A stretch of 64,000 nucleotides of DNA from Antedon mediterranea. Taxonomy: Eukaryota; Echinodermata; Crinoidea; Comatulida; Antedonidae. Below the pieces are notes generated by a model. The model saw only the letters and a program-made list of their open reading frames with translations. It searched no databases and was not told the origin of the DNA. A program made the translations under genes and the position numbers. Shown one piece after another: positions 29,686 to 40,413 of the stretch. Within the stretch, counting starts at the first letter, position 1; the number at the start of each line of letters is the position of its first letter. The stretch covers positions 28,856,912 through 28,920,911 of the forward strand of contig NC_092675.1 in assembly GCF_964355755.1 (NCBI RefSeq). The letters run 5' to 3'.

Positions 29686-32600
29686 CTAAAAGAAATTATT
29701 TTTATTGTGCTGAACTAAAAATATTTTATTATTATTATTATTTAAGTACTATATTCTGTAAGCTCATACTTGATAGATCCATTGTAACTTCATTTTAAAA
29801 ATCATAAAATTAGGAAAGGTCCAGAAACAAAATATTTTTACAAGAAGATAATAAATGAAGAGGCAAAAATGTTAGAGTCTTTGACTGATTTGATGGAATT
29901 TTCCAGCAAGAGACAGAATACTTTTGAAAAGTTTGATATAGTGAGGTGGCTGAACTGGACTCTTTATCATTATGTTTGATTTTTGATTTGTAGAAGTTCA
30001 TTTTTGTTGCTTGTTGCTGATTTATGAAAGAAAGTCTTTATTTTGTTATTATTGAGTCCAAAAGTAGTAATAAATAACAAATTAAAAACAATTGTTACTA
30101 CCTCAATGGAAATAAGTTTGACCTTTGGTTACTTTTTTGTGTTACCCTGAATTCATTCTTTGTATTTTTTTTATGTTGTGTTATTTTATGAATTCGAATA
30201 AAGAAATGAAAAAAATGAAATGAAAATCTCTTACAATAAAGACAGTAATTAGTACATTAATATTGAATTCATGTTTATAATTATCTTAATAGTTTCTTTG
30301 ATCTTGATACATTTGTGAAACCTGTACTGAAAAGTGATAATGTTTTGTGAAATCCAGGCACATGTTTATTTTGTAATAGCTTTTATATTTAAAATATTCA
30401 TTGTGCTTGAATACTAATACTTTAGTTCTAATAGTGCTGGTGGTGATTAATGTGCTTGCCATCCAATCCCAAGTTTCAATTCTGACCTAGTGCCAGGGTT
30501 GTAACTCATGACTCTTTCAACAAGTACAATAAATTATAACATAGTTTATCCATCCTGTAATTGGCGAGTTGCTCGCTGTTGGATGCGTATGAAGTATAAA
30601 AAAAATAAAAAATGCCCAAAATATGTTCCAATTACCTTAAACTATTGTTAATACCAAAAAATTTACAATTCTTACAACAAAATTCAAAATATACCTATAC
30701 TGATGAAAGTTTAGAGTGGTGATTCAAGCAGGTGTTAAAGTACAACTTTACTGAGAACCACATTTTGACAACGTATTGGGGATGTACATATGATTTCAGA
30801 ACAATTGCAAGATTGTACAGCAACCTTTAGTAGTTGAATACCTTTAAAAAATGACCTGAATTGTGTTACTAACCTGAACATCTTCAAACTGTGATGAAGC
30901 ACACGCCCCCAAGATAGCAGCACCTACAAGAACAGAATCGCATTCTTTAGGCAACATTACAGGTAATCCTACAAAAAGAATAAATAACGTCTTAATTAAA
31001 AATTAAAATTATAAATCACATTTAAAATAAGAAACTTATTTTCAAAGATATTTTTAGATAGTGGATATATTTGTGGCGGTAGTTTAGTGATTAGGACTAT
31101 CATGCAGAAAGACCTAGGTTCAATTGACGGCAAGTGTAACTCCCAGTCAACATGGCTGTAAATCAGGTTTTTAAAACTTTTTGTTAGGTACTGAAGTGAT
31201 TTAATTGAGACCAGAAACTAAATGTTATATAGATTGTGTTCTGTGAATGAATTTAATATTGTAAAGATAATTATATACAAATGTATTTTTTCTTTTTTGT
31301 TTGTTTATGAGTCTTGCGTGACAAGAAATCTCTTCTTGCAAGATCCTCTATTAATGGTATTTTTGTATTGTCTCATTATAAACTAGAAAGCCACTCCGAG
31401 CGTTCATACCTCAGCCTACTGTAAAATTTTTGAGTAATCCTGCTAAAAAACAAACAAACACACGCTACCGATTACATATACCTCCTTGGCGGAGGTAAAT
31501 TACCACTCTTTTTATTGTATTGCTTTACCATTGATAGAAACTAATAAATAAATGTTGAATGTGATGTGAACACTAGTAAAGTAGGTTTGCCATACACCAT
31601 GTGTTGTCAAAAAGAAATATAGCATGGTTGAGAATGTTGTTATGCTACAATCAGTTGACTCCCTGCTACAACCGTCTTTTGGAAAATGCTAGTAGAAGCC
31701 ATGGTCAATTAAATGGAGTAATTATTGAAGAGTGATAATTTGAATGGCATGACTAACCTGTAACATCTGCATGTACCTGTACAAACAGTTTGTTCTTACT
31801 AAGACCTCCACAAGAAAATACAGAACTGAAGCTATGGCCAGCTTTTTCCATAGATTCTATGATATGCTTCGTACCCAACTATGTAAATAAAATCAATATT
31901 AGTAATTTTTAATTGTAGCAAAATTAAATTAATGTTTTTTTATCATAGCCAAAAAACCATTTTTTGTTTCGTTTCATTTATTTATTTATTTGACCAACAT
32001 CAATCAATCAATATCAATACAATGACATACAAAACAAGAAGGAGATGAAAACTGCTGGGCAACTTTAGCAAAATTGCTAGTGTAACTCACTAGCTACCCA
32101 TGGAACTTATTTCCTGTATTCTGTGCTATTTCTCATTGATGTGTCATAAATTTAAAAAAACACATTTACATAATCAGTTTGTGACATAACAAATTGTGAC
32201 CAACCATGATTGAAAATCACAAGTATATATATTCTCTCTCTATTTTTCTAAGTATTTGTTCAGTTTCTAGTAATTTAATGTTGATAATGTTTGCAATTTA
32301 TTAATCATATAGCTACACATATTGGACTCATCTATAATGTTTCATTTTCATATACTTTCTGTAAACTTACTGCAATTGCTTGGATAGTCGCCAAATACAA
32401 CAATGCCAAACTTTCAATCGATGAAGATAATGCTAACCCGGAAATCTGAAAAAATAAATGGGTAAAACAATCACTCCTTATATGGACATTAATAAACAAA
32501 AGTTTCCATCATTACAGAAACTAGACTAGACAATTTGAACTCTGCTTTAGAAAGGCTACAAATATTTGTTATATTTGTGCTAAAAAGTTTGATCCTATAT

Positions 32601-33636
32601 CAACAAAAATCTATCACAAGTTAATTGCCACTATATGTATCCAGAATTCTATGAACTCGGAATAAAGAGGGAAATTGAAAGAAAGCAACTTTAAATTAAA
32701 CCAATGCTAAACAATCACATTTCTCTATTTACTAAAATCTGCCTCTGAGACTTGATTTCAACAAAAGACTAATAACAGTATTAATTTAATAGTGAAAACA
32801 TTTTCCTCTGGTTTAGATTGGATTGACAAAACTGTCTTGAAACGCAAGTTAAATTTATACTGGTTTACAATTAATAAACTATATCTTAGTAATAATTTAA
32901 TAATTTTCTTACCATGCCTTTTAAGTTAGGGTCAGCCAATGGAGACCTGTTACCATGGAAATCAGGCCAAACATGTAAGTCTGCTGTGAGAGAAGCTGGT
33001 GATTGTAATTTCTGGTTTATTGCCACAGAAAGAAGAAGCTCATTCATAAAATCATGTACATGAATATTCCTGTTGAAAACAGTTATAAGAATTACTTTAA
33101 AATCTATTGTAATTTTTCTAACAGATGCACTATCTTTTTTCTGAGGTTTTTGCAATAAAAAGTGTACAGTACTATTATACATAATGTAATTTGTGTAACA
33201 CAATTTAACTCATACCATTCATTACACACAAAAACATATTTTAAAGTTAACATAAGCTGCATACATGAGACTTCAAGTTTTAAGACTTTATTTGAGATGA
33301 CTGAACTATAGCTGAGAGTGCATTGAGCATATTAATTATTATATTTTATAATACCTGTGGTGCATCTGTCTTAGCTGCATGGCCACTCAATGCCATTTGT
33401 TTTACCATACCAGGTAAAGAATATCACATTGTGTGTGCGTGTTAAAAAATACAGTTGTTTGAATACCTTTTTGCAGATTTCATCTTCAATTCATCATATG
33501 CCCGGTGAGTTTCTATTACAAAATCAATCAGTTTTCCAGATGCACTTTGACCTCCTTCGTTCAACCAATAACCTGGAATCATTGCACTGTAGTAAGGTCC
33601 CCATACTCCTGGAACAAACAATGCAGCTTCACTAAC
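29536..33636 (-). CDS. FGGY: FGGY carbohydrate kinase domain protein, C-terminal half (6 exons)
   Basis: Minus-strand exons in order: 33636-33467, 33069-32913, 32445-32371, 31878-31758, 30968-30874, 29685-29536. All have GT-AG junctions in matching phase and together code about 253 residues to a TAA. Diagnostic stretches are [60 protein letters not shown] and [13 protein letters not shown]. They match the second (ATP-binding) domain of animal FGGY proteins, sugar or sugar-alcohol kinases of about 550 residues. The N-terminal about 300 residues are not found between 33,637 and 34,276, where the Ig array begins on the opposite strand. Either the array lies in a long FGGY intron or this is a truncated gene. 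Splice sites and reading frame look intact, which favours the former. Confidence 0.88.
30430..30615 (+). mobile_element. tRNA-derived SINE in FGGY intron
   Basis: TGGTGATTAATGTGCTTGCC (A-box-like) and AGTTTCAATTCTGACC (B-box-like) are followed by ATAGTTTATCCATCCTGTAA and an A-rich tail. The 3' module (TCCTGTAATTGGCGAG) appears inverted inside the Helitron-like element at about 37,990-38,018, supporting a dispersed SINE family. Confidence 0.5.
30874..30968 (-). CDS. FGGY: FGGY exon: [13 protein letters not shown]
   Basis: Acceptor TTTGTAG, donor GTTAGT, 95 bases, phase 1 start and phase 0 end. Confidence 0.87.
31070..31175 (+). mobile_element. tRNA-derived SINE fragment in FGGY intron
   Basis: GGCGGTAGTTTAGTGATTAG and, 33 bases on, CTAGGTTCAATTGACGG resemble A and B boxes of a RNA polymerase III promoter. 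It lies between FGGY exons and cannot fold as a complete tRNA. Confidence 0.5.
31568..31705. repeat. dispersed repeat, paired with 29.16 kb
   Basis: Second copy of the element described at 29,161-29,288: CACTAGTAAAGTAGGTTTGC, then TGCTACAATCAGTTGACTCC and CTACAACCGTCTTTTGG. Confidence 0.45.
31758..31878 (-). CDS. FGGY: FGGY exon: [16 protein letters not shown]
   Basis: Acceptor TACATAG, donor GTTAGT, 121 bases, phase 0 start and phase 1 end. The CGGLSKN motif is the glycine-rich nucleotide-binding element of the C-terminal FGGY domain. Confidence 0.88.
32371..32445 (-). CDS. FGGY: FGGY exon: [13 protein letters not shown]
   Basis: Acceptor TTTCAG, donor GTAAGT, 75 bases, phase 0-0. Confidence 0.85.
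32913..33069 (-). CDS. FGGY: FGGY exon: [12 protein letters not shown] region
   Basis: Acceptor TCAACAG, donor GTAAGA, phase 2 start and phase 0 end, 157 bases. Contains the [11 protein letters not shown] stretch characteristic of FGGY proteins. Confidence 0.88.
33467..33636 (-). CDS. FGGY: FGGY exon: [11 protein letters not shown] region
   Basis: Acceptor GTTCAG, donor GTATTC, phase 0 start and phase 2 end, 170 bases. The acceptor requires an upstream exon that I do not find within the next 640 bases. Confidence 0.85.
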
Positions 33637-34276
33637 CTGAACACAAGAAAACAAAACAGAACAATTTATTTTGTCTTGCAGCACACAAAGTAAACATATT
33701 TATTCTCTATAATGTAAATGTATTACGATTTTCTTCATCATTACATTTTGATAACCAATTAGGTCAACTGAATAATTTCAGAAATAGGTATAACTAAAAA
33801 TAAAGAAACAGAACACATATGTGAATTATTAAAATTAAATTTAAAACGAATAAATTTAACTATGTAACTATTAATAGAAAAGTTTTACTGTCCATAAAAA
33901 CAAAAACTAACAATGGACATTAAACTTTAAAATAAACAAAACTAAATTTATTTACTTGTTTATTGTCTTAAATTGTATTAAAATAATAAAATGATTATTT
34001 ATTGCTTGAAATGTATTATTGAATGGCACATTTAGAATGTAACATATATTCCATAGTTGAGTTAGTTGAGTGGAAATTAGAAGAGATAGTGAAAATAAAT
34101 GTTGATTTTGCACAGCTATGCCTGAAATGAAATACAACTGAAAGACTGAAAATCATCACATCTTTGTTCCGTTTTATTTTTACGGATTTATGTAACTGGA
34201 CTAGAAACAAAATACTGTATTAATCTTTTGAGATAGTCTACATTGCACGTAAATACTGTAACTTCAACCAGATAAA
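33637..34276. other. gap between FGGY exon and first Ig array gene
   Basis: AT-rich. It contains neither the next upstream FGGY exon on the minus strand nor a clear TATA box on the plus strand. The 5' flank of the receptor gene (ACTTCAACCAGATAAAATG) resembles that of the 40.4-kb copy. Confidence 0.5.
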
Positions 34277-36151
34277 ATGCTGTCAAAATTAACAACGTTA
34301 AATGTCAGACAAATAGTTAATTTTTATATAAATATTGCAACTTTACTACCATTAATAGCAAGCCAGGAAGTAATCACAAATATAGCTGACAGAACATACT
34401 TTGCTGGTGAACAACTTACTATCACTTGTAGATTTGAATGTTTTGATGCACCTATTGACAAAAATTACATCAAACTTACAAAGAATGCCATCGACCAGCA
34501 GATATATACATCAGAGTTTGAGTTAACTCATAAAAGAGACAATTACATACTACAGTTATTCGAAATGTCAATATTGAATATTACAGAGTCCCACACAGGA
34601 TCATACAAGTGTGTCTATGATAATGGTATGCCTGTAATATCTAAGCAAGAAAAAACAGTTATAGTTTGGCCAATTCCTGTGAATCCTAAATGTACATCTT
34701 TGCAGCCATTTTATTTTGAAGGACAAAAAGTTAGCATCAAATGTGAAGCTATTGCTACATATCCAGACATTACATTACAATGGAACTCTGACAAATCCAC
34801 TTCTAAAAATCCTCACAACATAACATTCATTGCTGAAAAAGACATTAATGGGTTTGAATATCGATGCTCATTGAATGTACCATCATGGCCATGGAGTTCA
34901 GAAAAAACCTTTGCTTGTAAATTTACAATTTTAGTCACAAATATCAAAATAAACAATTGCGGTAATTTTACATTAGGACAATCAGCAACATTGCAATGCA
35001 TTGTGGATGAAACCATTTCAGATTTCAACTATACTTGGACATCAGAATCTTTAGAGATAGAAATTCATCAAAATAGAAATTCAAATTGCAAGAATGGTAG
35101 CAACAAATATTGCCAAATATTTGGAGATGACAACATTCTAAATATTGAAAGAGTGACAGCTGATATGAACAATGCTGTTATCACTTGTGAGGTACAAGGG
35201 TACAATGTTATTGGAAGAAAATCTAGTATACTTACAGTAAATGGACTACCTACTGTAGAACCTACAACAGATACAATAACTACTATTGAACCTACTAATA
35301 CAGTTGCAACTAAAAGCGATAGAAACTCTAGTAGAATTACTGTTAATGGACCATCTAGACAAGAACCTTCCATAGAAACATTGACAACTCAAAAATACAT
35401 CAAAACGACTACAACATATATTGAAGAGAACAATAGTGCAAACACATTTTTTATTTATGTAACTGTTGCACTTTTTGGATTTCTGCTTTTACTGATAATT
35501 CTAATTAGTGTTATTGTTATTTGTTTTTATCGTTTAAAGAGGTCATTAGGTCAAAGTAATCGAGTTGGCACAAGTCAGGCTATTGTCAGCTATGATAACA
35601 ACTCATACAGAGCAGCTCCCTACAAAGCAGAGCACTATAGAGCAAAGCCCTACAGAGCAGCTCCTTACAAAGCTGTGTCACTGTCAGCCAATGCACAACA
35701 ATTGCATTCTGACAATACTTGCAATAATCGTAAAGATTCACGGGAAGACAACCCTAATCTCCATTTTTATCATGAAATCGCTACAACTTCTGATGATGTC
35801 ACTGATGGTTACATGACCCCCTTGTTTATAGTTAGCCAATTAGATCACCAACAAAACTCTAAACAAGATATCCAAGAAAAACAAGCAGATACAAATATGG
35901 ATAATTTAACAAGCAATTTGGAAGTTGACAATGCATCAGATGATAATGTTGATTTACACACTTATTATGACATCAGCACAACTTTTGATGATGTCACTGA
36001 TGACTACATAACTCCTGTTTCTTTGCTGGAGCAGGTAGACAAAAGTGAAAACTCTAAACACACTGAACTTGAAGAACATCCATGTAAATTAATGTTAGAT
36101 CCTACAAACAGTACGACAGAGTCTATTTATTTAACATTGAGTGATTTATGA
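34277..36151 (+). CDS. Ig receptor R1: 3 Ig, TM, Tyr-ladder tail with ITIM
   Basis: Single ORF, 624 residues. The start MLS (context ATAAAATG) is shared with most paralogues. Signal peptide 1-30; Ig1 about 33-130 (Cys51, Cys112, SHTGSYKC); Ig2 about 133-222 (Cys156, Trp169, Cys197); Ig3 about 228-322 (Cys241, Cys304, extra pair Cys271/Cys279); Thr-rich stalk 325-388; membrane segment about 390-418. Tail: six tyrosines exactly five residues apart (439, 444, 449, 454, 459, 464); two modules YHEI...DDVTDGYMTP (Y498/Y512) and YYDI...DDVTDDYITP (Y563/Y577), each with a 14-residue Tyr spacing; C-terminal SIYLTL at Y618 fits the ITIM pattern. Likely a cell-surface receptor signalling through SH2 proteins. 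Ligand unknown. Confidence 0.88.
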   Translation: MLSKLTTLNVRQIVNFYINIATLLPLIASQEVITNIADRTYFAGEQLTITCRFECFDAPIDKNYIKLTKNAIDQQIYTSEFELTHKRDNYILQLFEMSILNITESHTGSYKCVYDNGMPVISKQEKTVIVWPIPVNPKCTSLQPFYFEGQKVSIKCEAIATYPDITLQWNSDKSTSKNPHNITFIAEKDINGFEYRCSLNVPSWPWSSEKTFACKFTILVTNIKINNCGNFTLGQSATLQCIVDETISDFNYTWTSESLEIEIHQNRNSNCKNGSNKYCQIFGDDNILNIERVTADMNNAVITCEVQGYNVIGRKSSILTVNGLPTVEPTTDTITTIEPTNTVATKSDRNSSRITVNGPSRQEPSIETLTTQKYIKTTTTYIEENNSANTFFIYVTVALFGFLLLLIILISVIVICFYRLKRSLGQSNRVGTSQAIVSYDNNSYRAAPYKAEHYRAKPYRAAPYKAVSLSANAQQLHSDNTCNNRKDSREDNPNLHFYHEIATTSDDVTDGYMTPLFIVSQLDHQQNSKQDIQEKQADTNMDNLTSNLEVDNASDDNVDLHTYYDISTTFDDVTDDYITPVSLLEQVDKSENSKHTELEEHPCKLMLDPTNSTTESIYLTLSDL

Positions 36152-36639
36152 ACATTAATAGTTAATTAAATGTTAATAGGATAAAAGAAAATACAATGCT
36201 TTTATTAATATTGAATAATATTTTGATCTGATCTGATGAAAGCTGCTTTTTAATTCTGGATATAATATGTTATGAATTATGATTACATTATATACTTGAT
36301 ATATTCATTATTGCTAGAAATATCATGCGGTCAACAAGCAGTAAAATGACTTATTTAAGATGGTCTGTTGGTCATTATACAGAAAATAAATGCTTAATTA
36401 ACACTGAATTGTGTATATAACTTTTGTAAAACACAGTATACAAAAAAATAGAAAACTAATGACTGTAAATGAAAATAAAAGAAAAACTGAAACCATGTAT
36501 TTAAAACTTAACGTCAATAAACAAACTAATTTAAATGCTTTGTTTATCAACCGATGATGGAAATGGCATCAATATTATATATTAAGAAGACAATATAAAA
36601 ACCTTTTCTAATTACTGTAATGAAAACAAAGATGACCAA
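36152..36639. other. 3' flank of R1 (first copy of a local duplication)
   Basis: No gene. This flank recurs downstream as 36,960-37,081 plus 38,963-39,330, split by the Helitron-like element. The paralogous uninterrupted site is at 36,272/36,273 (GTTATGAATT). Confidence 0.7.
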
Positions 36640-36956
36640 TTAGATCACCAAGATAACTCTAAACAAGGTATCCAAGAAAAACAAGCAGATACAAAAATGG
36701 ATAATTCAACAAGCAATTTGGAAGTTGACAATGCATCAGATGATAATGTTGATTTACACACTTTATTATGACATCAGCACAACTTTTGATGATGTCACTG
36801 ATGACTACATACCTAACTCCTGTTTCTTTGCTGGAGCAGGTAGACAAAAGTGAAAACTCTAAACACACTGAACTTGAAGAACATCCATGTAAATTAATGT
36901 TAGATCCTACAAATAGTACGGCAGAGTCTATTTATTTAACATTGAGTGATTTATGA
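36640..36956 (+). pseudogene. duplicated 3' tail fragment of R1
   Basis: Nearly identical to the last about 315 bases of R1 (35,837-36,151), from the CAATTAGATCACCAA region through ESIYLTLSDL and stop. An extra T in CACACTTTATTATGAC shifts the frame inside the second tyrosine module. There is no upstream ectodomain, so it is a tandem-duplication fragment. Confidence 0.85.
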
Positions 36957-37081
36957 ACACTTAATAGATTAATAGTTAATTAAATGTTAATAGGATAAAA
37001 GAAAATACAATGCCTTTATTATTATTGAATAATATTTTGATCTGATCTGATGAAAGCTCTTTCTTGATTATCTTATAGTTA

Positions 37082-38962
37082 TCTATATATAAATTTACGT
37101 AAGGGCAAAATTCGGTAAATCGCGCCTTACTTTTAGAATTTTCACTCGATGGTATGTAAAGTTGGTTCGTACTTTTGATACTGATTTTAACCGCCTGATG
37201 TAACCCTGTTTACTAATTAAATTGAGTTAGATAATTAGTTATTGACGATTAAAACGAATTTAGGTTCAACGATTTGCCCCAAATAGGGGTGTTTTCCGAT
37301 CGTGGTATACACTGTCTAATGGATGTCCATCTTGAAAAATACCCGCCAAAAAAATGCGAGGAGGCTTCGCATTTTTCTATCTCCTCCTACGATAATTGTT
37401 TTTAATAGCTGAAAACCGGTTGAACAGCTAGAGTACACCATCATAATGTTGAAGACAGGCCGATTTTCTTTAAAAAATACTATTTTGATAGATTTAATAT
37501 ACGATTATACAAATGTATTGATTTGCGATGAATGGAACATCCCAATCTCTCAGTCTGCCAGAGTTTGGTTTAACACAAGTACTGTAGGTAAATTTATGAG
37601 CCCTTGGTTTAACACATACGGTAGGTAAATATATGGGCCCTTTGAGAATAAACTTGCAATAGGTTCGGAAAATGTTAAAAACCAATTTCTATTATTTGAA
37701 TCGGTAAACAGTTTCCATTTATTATACATTGATAATGAAACATGAAATATTCCTATTTATGTCCCTCGAGGTTCATTACAATTTATATTTAGTAGTCCCA
37801 CGGACTTCATCTTAGCCACTCCCCCGAGTGCTAAGGCCAAATTTATGATACCCTACTTTCTATGTAAGTTTAGTTACAGTTAGTTCTTGACGATAATACA
37901 ACGAATTTAGGTTACACCCTTCGGCCGCGAAAACGTTTCTGTACAAATATGATACCGATTGGCTTTATTTCATTCAACAGCGACCATAATCTCGCCAATT
38001 ACAGGATAGATAAACTATTTTATTATTGATGTGCTTATAAATTAAGACTCATGTAAACAGCTTGATTACATCATTTTACAGACAAACGAAACTTTTTTAA
38101 ACCTACTGTTTCAATAACTGAGTATAATACTGTATACGTTTTCATAAGTAAGTGCATATACATTTTCGTGTTTTCATTGACGAGATTGTAATAGTAACTT
38201 CAGTAACTATTACAGTACTTATTTATTATACGACACAAGACAATTGTATCTGACAGGTACGTACATTATTCTAAAAAATAAGTCTAGATAGATCCCTTAG
38301 GCGTCATAAATCACAGGCCAACAAATCAGTACTCATGACAGAAATTCGACCCAGTTTGGTTCACACAAATGTTTACAGGAAGTTCAACACCACAACCGAT
38401 GATTTGCCCTAAATATTTAGGTAGACTACAGTTTAATTTTTCACTGAATAGGAGCTTGAATTTCCGATTTCCATTTCGCAGAATGTCTAGGTCTATTTAT
38501 TTAGTTTGGTTCTTATAATATATAAATACAATCAACTTTATTACTGCGGTTCCATCACCACCACCACGTGCCGCCCAATTCCCGTACATACATTTCCATT
38601 TCTCCCTAATTTCTTTAATCCACATAAATTAATTGTCCTTTATGGAATCGAGTATTGGTTTTGTTGTCTCTATTTCTGAATACCCCAATTAGGGGGACAC
38701 TTCCGTTTTTGTTTAGTGCCGCCCAATTCCCGTACATACATTTCCATTTCTCCCTAATTTCTTTAATCCACACAAATTAATTGTCCTTTATGGAATCCAG
38801 TATTGGTTTTGTTGTCTCTATTTCTGAATACCCCAATTAGGGGGACACTTCCGTTTTTGTTTAGTGTCCCAAAAAAGTCCCCGTCCGTGGATTCTACTGT
38901 ATTCGAGAACCATCTGTGAGCACTCCTAGATGGTACGCGAGCGAAGCGAGCGTGCCATCTAG
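37082..38962 (+). mobile_element. non-autonomous Helitron-like element
   Basis: Begins TCTATATATAAATTTACG and ends with a GC-rich hairpin (CTAGATGGTACGC ... GCGTGCCATCTAG; 13-bp arms with one G-T pair, loop containing GAGCGAAGCGA) finishing in CTAG. It is inserted between A and T with no target duplication. The paralogous flank at 36,272/36,273 is the unoccupied site. 1,881 bases with no Rep-helicase ORF, so non-autonomous. TC start, 3' hairpin, CTAG end and A/T insertion are Helitron hallmarks. The hairpin reaching the CTAG end is less typical, so a Helentron-like relative is possible. Contains the 148-bp tandem repeat. Confidence 0.65.
38568..38863. repeat. 148-bp tandem duplication inside the Helitron-like element
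   Basis: GTGCCGCCCAATTCCCGTAC starts at 38,568 and again at 38,716. The two units differ at only a few bases (for example AATCGAG versus AATCCAG). Internal minisatellites of this kind are common in Helitrons. Confidence 0.9.
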
Positions 38963-39600
38963 TAAATTAAATTACATTATATACTTGATATAATTCATTA
39001 TTGCTAGAAATATCATGTGGTGAATAAGTGGTAAAATGGTTGATAGTAACTTTTTGAAGATGGTCAGTCTACAGAAAATAAATACTGTACTAAATAAATA
39101 CTGAATTGTGTATATAACTTGTGTAAAACACAGTATACAAAAATAGAAAACTAATGACTTTAAATGAAAATAAAAGAAAAACTGAAACCATGTATTTGAA
39201 ACTTAAATGTCAATAAACAAACTAATTTAAATGCTTTCTTTATCAACCAATGATGGAAATGGCATTGAAGACAATATAAAACCTTTCTAATTACTGTAAT
39301 GAAAACAAAGATGCAGTATTGGAGAACAAGAGTTTAGCTTCCTTTAGTTTTAGGATTTTTATTTGATTGTGACATTCTTTCTATAATATATCTTGTACAT
39401 ACATGTATATACACATATATTTTAACTTGGATTTTTTGCAAAAACACACATTTTTAAATTCTTTTATTAATTGCGTTCTTCCTTTTCTCTTTAAATAATA
39501 ATAAGAAATAAAAGCATTTCATTATTTATATATAGATGACACTGTAGCTCCATTATTATTCTTTATCATATTATACCAGAACATATAACTGAAAACTAAA
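38963..39600. other. 3' flank duplicate of R1, no gene
   Basis: 38,963-39,330 parallels 36,273-36,620 (TTACATTATATACTTGATAT, GAAAACTAATGACT). The remainder to 39,600 is AT-rich without features. Confidence 0.6.
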
Positions 39601-39740
39601 TATTAATGAAAGTGTTGATTTACACACTCATTATGACACCGACTTTGAAGATGTCACTGGTGGATCTACAACTCCAGCTCTTTTGCTGGAGCAGGTTTGA
39701 CACATTAAAGAACACCTCTGTGAAGTAATGGTATATAATA
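39601..39740 (+). pseudogene. relic of Ig receptor tail
   Basis: Translates as VDLHTHYDTDFEDVTGG then TPALLLEQV and a stop: a decayed second tyrosine module lacking the second Tyr. No ectodomain precedes it. It marks a lost receptor copy between R1 and R2. Confidence 0.75.
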
Positions 39741-40253
39741 GTTAAATTAAATATGTACTGCTGATGCAAATTCTACAAAATATAACTTGAAGAAGTATTT
39801 CTAGAAATAAAAGTAAAAACACTGTAATATGTATCCTCTTGCTTTCATATATTACACCTTCAAATGTTTTGTTACTGATATATCAATTTTATAATTATAA
39901 CTTAATAATTAAAGAATTCAAATCAGGTTACAAACAAAATATAAATAACAAAAACCAAACTATAGAGGGTGCTACAGTATAATATTTAATAATATTTCTG
40001 TATTAATAAAGAAAATAACTAGAAAATTGCTCATAAAAACTACAGCTAAAAAACATAATGTTAAATTACAAAATTACTAAATCTATAAAAAGGTGCTTTA
40101 AAATAATCATATGAAATTCATGAAAGTGATTGGTTTAAATGTTAATAGATATTGTTAAAACATGATTTAATGATGCATTTAGTAAGCATCACACATCTAT
40201 TGAACATTGATCAGAAGAAATTGCCAGTCACTTTCTTTATATTTTGGGTGTAA

Positions 40254-40281
40254 TTGAGCTAGCCATAAATAGGAACTTTTT
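40254..40281 (+). repeat. inverted repeat arm upstream of R2
   Basis: AGCTAGCCATAAATAGGAAC here is repeated in reverse complement at 42,474-42,502, just beyond the R2 stop codon. The CATAAATAGG core could be a TATA-like or MADS-factor site, but no function can be shown. Confidence 0.6.
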
Positions 40282-40413
40282 TGTAATCATAATTACATGA
40301 AAAGTCTTGTTTGTGTCATTTTCTATGGATTCATGCATGCATTGAACTGGACAAATATTAATTGCAATTTCAGGGTTTTAAAGAACAGAGATTCTTCAAT
40401 TCAACAAGATAAA

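Noticed and set aside
33390-33693. Plus-strand ORFs at 33.4-33.7 kb
   Set aside because: They are antisense to a confidently identified FGGY exon.
35746-35830. Canonical ITAM in the receptor tail module
   Set aside because: The second tyrosine is followed by xxP[LV] rather than xx[LI], so the strict ITAM pattern is not met. Described instead as a distinct paired-Tyr module.
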